DNA of 64,000 nt from Monocercomonoides exilis (lineage: Eukaryota; Preaxostyla; Oxymonadida; Polymastigidae). The notes under the pieces are model-generated. The model did no database searches, was not told the DNA's origin, and was given only the letters and a program-made list of their open reading frames with translations. The DNA lies in the NCBI GenBank assembly GCA_001643675.2, contig LSRY02000076.1, positions 1 to 64,000 of the forward strand, in the 5' to 3' direction. Both the position numbers and the translations under genes were made by a program. Positions 1-11,022 of this stretch are shown here, one piece after another (the first letter of the stretch is position 1; every line of letters starts with the position of its first letter).

Positions 1-540
1 AAAAATTACTCAATTGCAACCAGTGCAACAAAATGACAACATTTTCAATCATCATGTTAATTTATTTCTTTTCCATCATCGCACATAACCTCTTCACTCA
101 AACGAAAAAAATGTATTATATGTTCAGTATTTAATTATTAAAGATATTTTCATAAATATTTTATGTTATATTTAAATGATTGAACAATTTTACACATGAA
201 ATACAACAGACATTTTTTTCATAACTTTAAAAACCAAATTCAATGCATTTGTTATTCATAAATAAAACGACAACCTGCAGACGCTAGCATTTTTATGTTG
301 TTTTGGTTTTTTATCAATTCGTTTCCAGCTGTTATATTAATTCGTTTGATAAAGATAAAAAAACCTTTTTCTCAAATAAATTTTCTCTCAAATAATTAAT
401 TTATTACCAAACAGAATTTTTGAGAATAAAATTAACATCAACATATGCTAATAATATTTTCCATGAGCAATTAATTAACATTATAAATTGAATATTAATA
501 TAGAATAAAATTTAATATTTTCTTAATTTCAAATATGTCG
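1..540. other. AT-rich flank, no gene seen
   Basis: This is AT-rich sequence with frequent stops in all frames. It holds no recognisable exon, RNA gene or repeat unit before the transposon inverted repeat begins at about 541. Confidence 0.5.
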
Positions 541-937
541 AAAGATCATGGCGTTGTGGGCATTTCATTTTTTTTGCTCGAAACAACATAAAATGATATT
601 TAACAACTATCTGGTGTTGAAAAGTCCTCCTCCACTTTTGCCCAAAACGCACAAATAATTTGGTTAACTTATGATCAAGAATTTAGAATGTTTATAAATA
701 TATTAATAAGATCATGGCATTTTGGACATTTCATTTTTTTGCTCGAAACAACATAAAATGATATTTTCAGCTTGTTAAGTACAGAAAAAGTGACTTTCAA
801 TGTTGACCAAAATGCACAAATAATTTGGTTTTATTATGATCATTAATTTTGGGAATGTGATATTTGTTTGAATATTATTCATTTAATTTGTGAATATTAT
901 TGCTTTAATAATGCTTACAAGTCATCAGAAAATAGTT
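541..937 (+). repeat. Left terminal inverted repeat of the 6-kb transposon
   Basis: This 397-bp repeat matches the reverse complement of 6207-6603. It contains two diverged copies of a unit of about 150-165 bp, one starting near 545 and one near 710. Each begins gatcatggcgtt/gatcatggcatt, continues gctcgaaacaacataaaatgatat, here broken as gctcgaaacaacat plus aaaatgatat, and ends with a shared cgcacaaataatttggtt/tgcacaaataatttggtt block. Such subterminal repeats often bind the transposase in large DNA transposons (inference). Confidence 0.85.
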
Positions 938-1133
938 TTGTAATTTTTATCGTTCAATATGAGGTTAAAAAAAATTCTGAAACATATATTTCTTATTTGA
1001 GCAAAAATATTGATATTTGGTTTTGTTTATCGAAATTTTTATATTGAAAGTGCAATTAAAACAATAATTGTTGAGCTGTTAAACTTTTATTAATTGATAA
1101 TAATTCCATAATAAATTGCAAAAAATCACAAAT

Positions 1134-2262
1134 ATGTCCTTTTCTAAACAAGAGTCAACTCTAAATTCACGATGCAACGTTCTGTGGAAAGAAATACAAC
1201 GCATCGGTGGAAATGACGTTGATTCATTGCTCGTCTATTTGTTTTACAACTACAGAAAATCATCTGCAGTTATAAATGATTTACTGAAATCCTTGAATGG
1301 TTTCAACTTCAAAATTTTTTGATTGATAATAACTTATATTTTTCTCTTGAAATATTAATTTTTAATTAATATTTGTTATTTTGTTATTAAAAAAACTCAG
1401 AATACTACGAAATACTTCTTAAAGATCTCTCAGTTGTGTACAAGCACGCACAGTTGCACACGCAAACGATGATCCTTCAAGCACTTACGCGCAACGCATC
1501 ATTATCTGAACTTCTGGACTATGGATTTGACATCACTGAAGGAAAGTTTAATTATGCAAAACAAACTCTCACAAAAAACCAAGGATTTTTAATACCGGCA
1601 CAATTGCCTCACACACCATCGTGTAAAAGTGGTTTGTATTGTATTTTTCTATAATTTCATTTTTTACTGTCTTTTTGTTTATTCATTTATTTAACTTTTT
1701 TGAGGTCTTAATGAACAAGATTGGGAAAAGGGCAACAATTGGATGTTGGCCCATTCCACAGAGGCATCAACTTCACTGCAATCAGCCAAGAAAAAACCAA
1801 AAAAAAGTTCCTGATTACGCACAGTTCATTGAGGAATCTGCATGGGATAATATTATCATTACAGAAAAAATAATTCTCACAATATACAATCTTTTCCATC
1901 AGAAAAATTATGCCAACAAAATAAAAAATCAAATATTATATCAGAAAAAAAATCTTCTCCATCTCATGCAGTTAACGATCCTATTAACACTCCACTTCGA
2001 GCTGAAAGATGGACTACAAAAATCAAACAAAATAATACACTTCATTACCATCGAACTTCTTCATCACCAATACAATTTCATAAACTAGTTAAACAAAAAT
2101 CTCCCATTTCATCATCATCTTCTTCCTCTCCTTCTTCTTCTTCTTCTTCTTCTTCCTCCTCCTCCTCATCTTCATTTTCATCATCATCCTCGTCATCATC
2201 ATCTCCTTCTCCCTCTCCCTCTCCCTCTCCCTCTCCCTCTCCTTCTCCTTCTCCCTCTCCCT

Positions 2263-2293
<31 letters not shown>

Positions 2294-5223
2294 CCTCTTC
2301 TTTTCCTTCTCCTTCTCCTTCTTCCTCTTCCTCTTCATCATCATCTTCATCTTCATCTTCTTCCTCATCCTCCTCATCATCATCACCATCATCATCATTT
2401 TCATCCTCATCTTCACCATTATTATCATCGTCATCTTCATCCTTTTCTTCTTCTTCCTCATCTTCCTCATCTTCATTCCTTTCCTCAGCCTCAATAACTT
2501 CTCGGACTTCAGCCTCATCCTCAATCAGAAAGAAAAAGAAAAAAACAATGAATACTTCTCCAGTTGACAAAGCAGCTTCATCTTTTTACAATGAAAATAT
2601 GTGGGTTAGCGGCCAACTTATGGGGTATGTCACCTCACCCACTCTTATTCCTCCTCATGCGTTCCAAAATCTAGTCTCATCTTTCACAAAAGAGAGCAAC
2701 ATTTCAACACAACAACAAAAGTCACAGTTTATTACAAGAGATAATTCAACAAATTTTGATCCGTTTATTTCTTCTTCATCCAAATCAACGGCTAATGTTT
2801 TAAAATTCACACCAAATACTCCATTAAAAACAGTAAAAGGGTTGGCAAATCTTGGAAACACATGTTACTTGGCATCTCTTCTTCAGTATTTTTCTTCTAT
2901 CACTTCACAAAAACCAACGATCTTCACAAAAACGCATTCAAATAAGACATTATCTTCTCGAATGATGAGTATTTGCAATCAAATCCTCAAAGATGGAACA
3001 AAAGTGCATTCATGGATCCCATCAGTTGTTAGCAAATGGGAAGACTTTTGCGGATATGGAAGCAAACAGCAGCAGAATGTTTCAGAAGCTTTCGAAAATC
3101 TTCATAAATTGTTTGAAAAAGACGGATTATTAAAACAAGATAGTTTCAATCCAGTTATAATTTCACATATGAAATGCGTGAAATGTCAAAAACTCACATC
3201 ACATATCGACAACATCAACAATAGCATAATCATCAATTCTTCATCTACTCACAATGGTTTATCTTCTTTGTTTTCAACTGAAATACTGGATGGAAAAAAT
3301 AGTGTATATTGTTAAGAGTGCAAAGAAAAATGCTGTACTGCTTGTTGGGAGGAAATGATTTCATTTCCAGAAGTACTAGCCCTCTCCCATGAATGTGCTG
3401 ATTCTGCTAGTTCTCCACCTTCTCGAACACTTCTTATCGAGACTGATATGTCGAATAAACGTTCATTTTGCAAAGGATTTGCAAATGAAAATAAAACTTC
3501 ATTTCACAACAAAAATAAAGAAACAACATTCTATCACTTAATTGGACAAATCCTTCATAAACAGTTTGATAATAGCAACGGTCATTACATAGCCGTTGTG
3601 GAAAGAAATAAAGGAATGAAAAAGATGTGGATCACCTGCAACGATGATGATATTGAGGCATTTGACAGTGATAAATGGTCAAATTCATGGAAAGATCTCT
3701 TTTCTCAGGGCTATATTCCTTCTTTATCATTCTACGTGAAAGAGAAATCACAATCAACTCAACCAAGTGTCCAATTTTGTGGTTCCTCTTCTTCATCTTC
3801 CTTTTCACAATCCAAAAATATCAACAATTCGTCCACAGAAACAACTCCCCCGTCATCGTTCATCACACCACCTCATCGAACAACTTCCATTCCTCCACTC
3901 TCTTCGTCTATTTCAACAAGTTATGGATTAGAAGCACTTAAAGAAAAAAGAAAGAAAACGGGCATCTTTTCTCCCAATGAAAAGAGATTAATCTTCAAGC
4001 CAAAGACGAAATTATGGAAAGAGTTTTCAGAAGAAACAAACATCAAAGTTTCTCTGTCACATTTCTTCAAACTCACCACCAATTTCTCCAAAGCGAAAAG
4101 ACGAACGGATCTCTGCGGCATGTGTGAGAAGTTGAACTATCTGGAAAACAAATTGAAGTCATCGCAAAACAAAAATGGACTTTCTTCTGCTGAGTTTCAT
4201 ACACTCAAACTTCTTCGTCAACATCGACTTGTTGCTGAAATGCAACGAAAACATTATCAATCAACTGTTGATAATCTGAAAGAGGGAGAAACAGTCTTCG
4301 TCTTTGACTTCAAAGAAAAATGGAAACTCCCTATCAGAAAAAATCAACTTCAACAAGAATTCTTTAATTACCAACAAGTATCTCAATTCACAATCATCTC
4401 TCTTCAAAAAATTAATAATCAACAAATAAAAAGAACTTTCAACTTCTTCTCCGACTGCCTCTCAAATGATCACAGATTTGTTATTGAGTGTCTGGAATCT
4501 GTGATCAAAAGACACTTCTTCTCAGACACTCACACTTTTAAGTTCTTCTGCGATTCGGGTCCACACAACCGAAATCGCTTCCTCCTTCACTTCATTCTCT
4601 CCAAACAATCCAAACTTCTCAAAAAGAAAAATACACAACTCAACTTCTTCGCTGAGCACCACGGAAAGAATATTTGTGATAGTGAATTTGGTGCATTAGT
4701 TAATTCTATCGACAACAATCTTTCGACAGAACACATCACCACACTTCATGACTTGATCGACTTCTTCGAAAACAATATGAACACTTCGACATCTGTTTCA
4801 TCATCATCACAATTTAATGTTTTTGAATCATCCTCATCAAGCAACTCCCCATCGTCATCATCTATCAAGGAGTGTGTGCATGAGAGGTACTTTGAAGAGT
4901 ATGTACCATCTCAGCAAATTTCATGGCCTTCACTGTCAGTCCCTCACATGAAGGACTACTTATTCTTTGAGCGCAAGGGCTCATTTGTCTGCGCATCTGC
5001 TGTTGGATATCTTCTTCAACGCTCTCTTGTTGCAATCGAATCTTCAACAATGAAAGAAAAAGTTCAACGTTCAAGAAAGTCATTTCACTCTGATATCACA
5101 TCATCTAACTCTTCTCTTCTTTCTCAATCTTCTCAAGATCTTCTTTCAAGGAGATTTGAGCTTCTTCTCGACTCTTCTTCTTTTGATGAATTTCAAAATT
5201 GTATTAATGGAGTCCCCTATTAA
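1134..5223 (+). pseudogene. Broken transposon gene: USP deubiquitinase domain plus DDE-like domain
   Basis: Two upstream exons are clear: 1134-1299, and 1401-1631 (intron 1300-1400). A third starts at 1705 (intron 1632-1704). Reading then needs two compensating shifts at A-runs near 1800 and 1865. It crosses a serine-coding TCN microsatellite (about 2109-2480) with another shift, then enters frame 1. From 2548 it encodes a USP domain. The Cys box GLANLGNTCYLASLLQ has its cysteine near nt 2863, a CVKC pair sits near 3175, and the His box NGHYIAVVE lies near 3575 followed by WITCNDDD. An in-frame TAA (3313-3315) falls inside the second zinc-ribbon CxxC. Downstream of about 3950 lies a DDE-like region: VFVFDFKEK, FFCDSGPHNRNRF, and EHHGKNICDSEFGAL. 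The DDE assignment rests on motif spacing, not a search. With a stop and several shifts, this copy is probably not autonomous. Confidence 0.6.
2109..2480 (+). repeat. Serine-coding TCN / CT microsatellite tract
   Basis: This is a long pyrimidine tract of tct, tca, tcc, ccctct and ctctct units. The transposon gene needs different frames on its two sides, so unit-length change here probably shifted the frame. Long antisense frames across it are artefacts of the repeat. Confidence 0.85.
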
Positions 5224-5248
5224 GAAACTAGTTGTTGTGCATGCTTAG

Positions 5249-5356
5249 CTGGCACTCTATCGGAAGGGTGCTGGACATGACTGTTCGTATTAGATATTGC
5301 AGCCTTCGGGCTGCTTTATCCGGACCTGGATACGACGAACAGCCTCCCAGGTGCAC
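5249..5356 (+). ncRNA. Possible structured RNA inside the transposon
   Basis: This short GC-richer block follows the transposon gene. It can fold as follows: hairpin GCACTC/GGGTGC (5252-5257 with 5266-5271); an 8-bp helix CTGTTCGT/ACGAACAG (5281-5288 with 5335-5342) enclosing a perfect GCAGCC-uucg-GGCTGC tetraloop hairpin (5299-5314); and a TATCC/GGATA hairpin (5317-5332), giving a three-way junction. A CTGG/CCAG pairing (5271-5274 with 5347-5350) could close it. No known class was recognised: there are no hammerhead core boxes and no tRNA T-loop. Pairings are read from the DNA. Function is unknown. Confidence 0.35.
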
Positions 5357-5399
5357 AATAGTTAGAATCCGATTGTTTTCTTGTGCTTTTTGTTCCTAT

Positions 5400-6206
5400 G
5401 ATGTCCCTATTTTCACTTGGTAATAGTCCCGAAATTAATTTATATATGTCTAAATAGAGATTCATTTTTTGATGGGTGTTGTGAAGAGTTTCAATGATTT
5501 TTGGATCAGATTTTAGGAAAGGAGAATAGCTGAGAGTGTGAAGTGATGTTTAATTACTGTGTCTGCCTTTTTTCTCTGTTGAATTTGATCTTTTTGAGTT
5601 TGGACAAGAGAAATATCAGAAAGTGTAGAGTGAGAAAAAAACAAAAGATAAACATTCAAGTTTGTTTTTGGACTTAAAGTATTTGTAATCTTTTTCGTTT
5701 GGAATTGACTATGACACCATGTATTTGTTGTAATAGTTATGCTTTTTATTGAATCTTTTATTGTTCATGCAAATTGGTATGGAATTGACAATTGGGGAAT
5801 GTTTTAATGATGATGTGGGAAAAATAATTTTTTTTAGAAAGTGATGCAACAAGAAAAGAAACTTATTTGTTGTTTTCTATTTTCAAGATGATTAATACAA
5901 TGAAGTGTTAATGTTATTTATGTGTTATTTTGTTTTATGATTGTTATCAAATTAGCAATGTATTTATTTTTCTGTTTTTCTCATCACTGAATATTCATCA
6001 ACCTTTTTTGCTACTCAACAATGAAGATATTGATATCAAAACAGTTATATATTGAATAAAAGAATAATAATAAGCATTTTCATTCCAAAAACAAAACATT
6101 TTTTGAGAGACAAAAAATTCAATGATATTTTTCTGATATGAAGTGTTTATTCAATGAAATATGATAAAACTATTTTTCACTTAATTCAAAACAAATAAAA
6201 TTTAAC
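5400..6206. other. AT-rich 3' region of the transposon, no gene
   Basis: This stretch lies between the foldable block and the right TIR. It has no frame longer than chance and no further motifs. Confidence 0.5.
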
Positions 6207-6603
6207 AACTATTTTCTGATGACTTGTAAGCATTATTAAAGCAATAATATTCACAAATTAAATGAATAATATTCAAACAAATATCACATTCCCAAAATTA
6301 ATGATCATAATAAAACCAAATTATTTGTGCATTTTGGTCAACATTGAAAGTCACTTTTTCTGTACTTAACAAGCTGAAAATATCATTTTATGTTGTTTCG
6401 AGCAAAAAAATGAAATGTCCAAAATGCCATGATCTTATTAATATATTTATAAACATTCTAAATTCTTGATCATAAGTTAACCAAATTATTTGTGCGTTTT
6501 GGGCAAAAGTGGAGGAGGACTTTTCAACACCAGATAGTTGTTAAATATCATTTTATGTTGTTTCGAGCAAAAAAAATGAAATGCCCACAACGCCATGATC
6601 TTT
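6207..6603 (-). repeat. Right terminal inverted repeat of the 6-kb transposon
   Basis: This is the reverse complement of 541-937, including both internal unit copies and the same homopolymer run length. It ends at gatcttt. Similarity stops abruptly at both ends, which defines the element boundary. Confidence 0.85.
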
Positions 6604-7496
6604 TCAATTTATAAAATATTTTTAAGTGAAATGAAGAAAAATTATCAATTTGAAGATATTGCATGCAATTGATGAATATTTGATTTGACCGTTTAAAAAA
6701 TATATTGTTAGCTTGCAAAATATATAAGACGTGTGCTTTTTTTCGTGTGTTCACTCCAATTATTTCTTCATTTGAACAATTCATTTTCTGATTATCTCAA
6801 TTTCTTATTTTATTTGTTTTTTATGAAAACAGTTCATCATTTATCTTTTTTTTTTTTTGAAAAAAGGTGCGCATTATTTCAATGAGTTTAATGGAACACC
6901 TTTCTGAAAAAACTGCTTTTTCTTTTTGTGTTGTTTGTTGTTCAAAGGGCTTTTCACTCTCTTTGATTATCATCATCAACAACAACAACCAACCCCAAAT
7001 TATCAACAAGGGAATCGCTTCAAAAACTTCTGTAAATGCTTCTCCATCCAATCATCATTCATCAGGCTCGAAGGAGTTGGCTGATTCAAAAATTCACTGA
7101 ACCGAAAACAATGCTAAGTTTCACGGTTTATGTGAAACACAAGACATCCACAAGATCATAAAGAAGTTTCTCGAGATCACATACGAAAATGAGAAGATCA
7201 AACAAGCGTGATCATGCAAATTCAAGTGAAGATCGCCAGAACACCAAAATCTACTGGATCTGATAGAATTCAAAGAGCAGTGAAATAATATTGTTCTTCA
7301 TCTGTTTCATTGTCTTTTTCCTCCACCTCCTCTTATTCTTTTTCGTTATCGTTTTTGTCATCTTTGATATTTTTCTCTTCATCAAAGTGGGATTAGATGT
7401 GAAAGCCGCCTCCACTGTTGGAAAAAGACATGTATTACAAGCACAACTCCATCGCAACTTTCTTTTTTCAATTTTTTTTTCCAACATTTTTTAAGG
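6604..7496. other. Non-coding gap right of the transposon
   Basis: This is AT-rich sequence up to about 6950, then a more mixed composition. A frame at 6867-7100 on the plus strand has no recognisable domain. Nothing here can be supported as a gene. Confidence 0.4.
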
Positions 7497-8056
7497 GAGC
7501 ATACTCAAAAACCGCAGAGGCTATAGGCATATCTGCGTACGACAGGAGGCTCAATCCAAAGAGAAAAGCGTCAAAGGAATTTTACTGGAAGGGCAGCTGC
7601 TGGAGACTGTGTGCTTCTTGCAGAGCGAAATAAAGCGCGTTGATTTTTCTCAGTTGGTAAAGGGGAAAGCAGAATTCGAAAGACAAACTTCATATTTTGC
7701 ACTCAAATCAAGTTTGTGTTCATACGCGATTTCTGATCGGGTCTACAATTTCTACGATCACGAAAGAGTGTTTATGAGCCCATATGACGAAATGACTGCG
7801 ATACAACGTTCTGTTTCAAATGAGCCTTGCCTGACTGACACGGAACCCTCTGTCATTTCTTCAGAGCCCCAAAAAAGAATTAGTATAAGTTGTAGATTCG
7901 AAAAGAGAAGCGTTGAGACAACAATCCACAAGCTCATTGCAGAATCTTCCAATCTGCAAGACGTTGAGTTGACTGTGCCGTTTGCATGGCATGAAAGCCC
8001 TGAGCCGCTCGATGAGTTACTCGCTCAAACATCGAAAGAGAATGCAACAGCATAAA
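7497..8056 (+). pseudogene. Unrecognised coding remnant
   Basis: One frame stays open from about 7497 to the TAA at 8053-8055. It encodes roughly 185 residues with balanced composition, including KNRRGYRHICVRQE early and VPFAWHESPEPLDELL near the end. There is no convincing start codon, and another open frame overlaps upstream (7418-7633). It may be an exon of a decayed gene. No family was recognised. The surrounding sequence is more GC-rich than the transposons on either side. Confidence 0.25.
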
Positions 8057-11022
8057 ATGCGTTGCCTTTTGCATCATTATTATCAACAGCATCTACTGTT
8101 TCCTTGGAGACCGGTTCTGCATCCTCCTCCTGCCTCTATTCCTCCTCACTGTAGCAGCAGCTTGTCTCCTCTCTCTGTCTTCTTTATGATGATGATCACG
8201 CTTCTCAACTTCTCTTCAAAGCAACACTAGCTGGAAGCCTGGGGTGCACTCAAAAATTGTCTGCTACACGCGCTGAAAAAAAACGAGCAATGTTCGACTG
8301 CTTTTGTCTTAAGCGAATATCCTTTATCTTCTTTTTGTTCATTCGTCTGGGCAGTTTTCATAGAAGGAAAAGATATGGCCGGACCTTCTGAGATATGCGT
8401 GAAGCTCTGAGTTCTCACTGAGATGTGCGTGAAACAGCTTGAGCGCATCCAGTTCCCCAACAACGAGCACGAATTTGAAGGCTGGCTGAACGTTGTGACT
8501 GTTTGGTGTTATTCGTCATCTTCTTCTTCCTCTTCTTCTGCATCTTTTTCCTGAAACATCTTGCATAATCAACGGCGGTTGTGTGAGGATCGTTCATTTC
8601 CCTTGAGTAATCTTCTGCGTTTCTTTTTCATGCTGTTCAAGTTATTCTGACTACTGCTGCTGGATCTTATTTAAATAGGCGAAATGAGAATAATTCAGTT
8701 AACGACAGCTGCTGTGGTTCTGTGCGAAACGGCAATGTGAGAGATAATGCAAACGTGTGAAATGATTTGGTCGTTGTAAGGCGATTCAGAAGGACGGAAA
8801 AGAGTGGAAGAAAACAATCTGTTAATCACAAAGGATTCACAATTGGAGATGGAGTACGATTGTTGATGTGGGTTGGAGGTTAAGGAGAAGAATGAAATGG
8901 AAAAAGATGCGGAAAATGTGAAGAGTGAGAAAGAGACTTTTGAAGGAGGAATGGATGAAGTCAATAGCAGAATGAATACAGAAAAAGAGGAGGCTGAAGT
9001 TAACGTTGTTGATGGTTTTGATTGTGACAAAAGAATAAAGAATGGCGAGCTTGAGAATGAGAGAGAAGGAGAGATGAATGTTGAAAGCGGAAAAGTTGAA
9101 AAGAAAGGAAAAGAAGTGAAAGAAAGATACAAAAATTTTTTTCGTCAAAAGGATAGATGAAATGAATAAAAGAAGAAGAGAAAGAAGAAGAAGAAGAAGA
9201 AAGCACAAACCCACTGTAATAAGCCACAAAGATCTGATGCAGATTCTCAGTGCGTTGATTAAAAATCACCTGGATGTGACAACTCAGTCGCTGAACAATA
9301 AGAAAAAGCCATATTTTTCAGCTTTTTTGTGCAATTTCAGCAAGAATTAATAAACCAAGCACATCTCAAGTGAAAGAAGGTTGTTTTTATGGTTTGGTGA
9401 AGCTGTTAGATGAAAATTTATCCAAAATTGTGAACGCAGTCACGGAAGAAAAAGAAGAGCAGGAAGAGGAAGTTGGAAATGGTAATAAAAATTAGATGAA
9501 AGACGTCAAAGGTGTGGAAGAGAATGGAAGTTGTCTGATGTGCAGCGCAAGAATCGCTGGTTTTATAATTGTTTATGTTTTAGATGGGAAAGAATTTGGT
9601 TCGACCTTCTCTTTTTCTTTGCGACAATATTAGAGTTCCTCATCATAATCTTCTTCTTCTTCTTCCTCTTCTTCTTCTTCTCTTCCTCCTTTTTCTTCCT
9701 CCACTCCAGACATTATTTCTCCTTCTTTTTCTCCTTTCGTTTCTACCCCTTCTCCTACCCCTCTTCTTCTCTCGAATTCTTCTGTTTCATCTTCTTCCTC
9801 TTCCTCTTCCTCTTCCTCTCCCTCTTCCTCTTCCTCTTCTTCTTCTTCTTCATCTTATTTTCCCCCAACCCCACTTACGATAAGCCATCAACTCCACCTC
9901 CCAGTGTCTGTCGTGCTTTGAACATTTCAACGGTTGCCACTTCTTTTCTGGACACGCACCATCGCACAGCGTTGGCTGAATTGTGTTATCACTTTGGCTT
10001 CTGCTGCTCTGCTCCGTAGGATGCAGACGATGCAAAGGATACATTAAGAGAAATGAAGATCTCATCTAAACATCTGCCACATGAGAAGAAATTGTAAACT
10101 TCTTCTGATTCTGTGTCTTTCTTGGAATTTGCTCAAGGATTTCGGCAACCCTCGGTTCCTTCTTTCTCTCATTCCTCGTCCTCTTCCCGCTTTGAAATCG
10201 TTGTTTTCTGCTTTATTGTGTTCCATTCATCATCAGCTTCTTCTCCACCATCGCCTCCTTTTTTTTTTTATTCTTATCATCATCATCACCACCATCAATA
10301 CATTCTGTGGCTTTGCTGAATGTGCATTTGAACTGTTTTCTTATTCCCCAGAGGCGTATTCCGCTCTTCTTCAGCACTTCGTTCAACTTCCTTGCTCTGT
10401 CTGAGCTGAATGGGCTGAGTGAGAAGAATGGGCATCGAATGAGAAATGGCAGAGGAAGAGGGAAGGAGCTTCAAGGCACATTGCGTTCATCTGCTCGCTT
10501 TATGATACCGCCAAGAAGCGAAGAGAGAGAAGTTCAAGTTCAAATGGAAGAGGCAAAGAAAGCTGAATTCATAAGAAAAATGAGCGCAGAGCAGAGGAAA
10601 GGGAGACAGCAGGAAGAGCCAAAAGCGAAGAAGAAGACGAACGAGAAAGACGAGTTTTGCGCCCACAAATTGGCACTTTCGACACAAGACTTACACAGAC
10701 ATCAACAGAAAGGAGGAGGGACATGGGAAGAGAAGAAGGAGGTGATGAAAATGATGATGAACAGCAGCAAACGTTTTATTCGTTCGACGGCACACTCTCA
10801 TCTGCACAATGGCACCCTCAAAACATCACAGCTTCATCGACATTAGCTACTCCTTCTTTAATTGTTCCCACACACACACAATCAATTGTCTGCCACTTCT
10901 GTTCTTGTTGGAACTCCGGCGAAGCCACAAACTCTTTCATTTTCTGCAACAGACTCTTATTAGCTCTTGCTGAAGTCGCTCTAAGCACAGAACATTTCTT
11001 AAACTTCTTTTTCTCTTTTTGC
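8057..11022. other. GC-richer region of decayed coding sequence
   Basis: This region has long pyrimidine or purine microsatellites (about 9180-9200 purine, 9650-9860 pyrimidine) and overlapping open frames of mixed strand with no recognisable domain. One plus-strand frame at about 10440-10846 is charged (KAEFIRKMSAEQRKGR) and another at 10657-11136 overlaps it. No single frame can be followed between them. The region looks like old, degraded gene sequence rather than functional genes. Confidence 0.35.

Larger units (their letters stand above)
541..6603. mobile_element. 6.06-kb DNA transposon with 397-bp inverted repeats
   Basis: Positions 541-937 reappear in reverse complement at 6207-6603, and I found no difference by eye. 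The element is therefore bounded by long TIRs and looks recently copied. Inside lie one broken gene on the plus strand (1134-5223) with USP and DDE-like regions, a foldable RNA-like segment (about 5249-5356) and AT-rich filler. I see no target-site duplication: the flanks end in atgtcg on the left and begin tcaatt on the right. The superfamily is not assigned. A MULE-like or other DDE superfamily is possible. Confidence 0.85.

Noticed and set aside
2078-2570. Long minus-strand Glu/Arg/Met-rich open frames
   Set aside because: They are antisense readings of the TCN/CT microsatellite within the transposon gene.
3313-3315. Reassigned stop codons (TAA/TAG as Gln, as in Streblomastix)
   Set aside because: The beta-tubulin, GTPase, kinase and EF-hand genes end properly at TAA. 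Reading on past the tubulin TAA meets further stops within a few codons each time. CHID1 ends at TGA. Stops in the transposon copies align with several different residues (Gln, Lys, Trp), which fits decay.
5249-5356. tRNA or hammerhead ribozyme
   Set aside because: There is no cloverleaf, no TTC-containing T-loop helix in the right place, and no CTGATGA/GAAA core boxes.
9584-9883. Leu-rich 'membrane protein' frames
   Set aside because: These come from a pyrimidine microsatellite; all frames over it are open, and no start or domain supports any of them.
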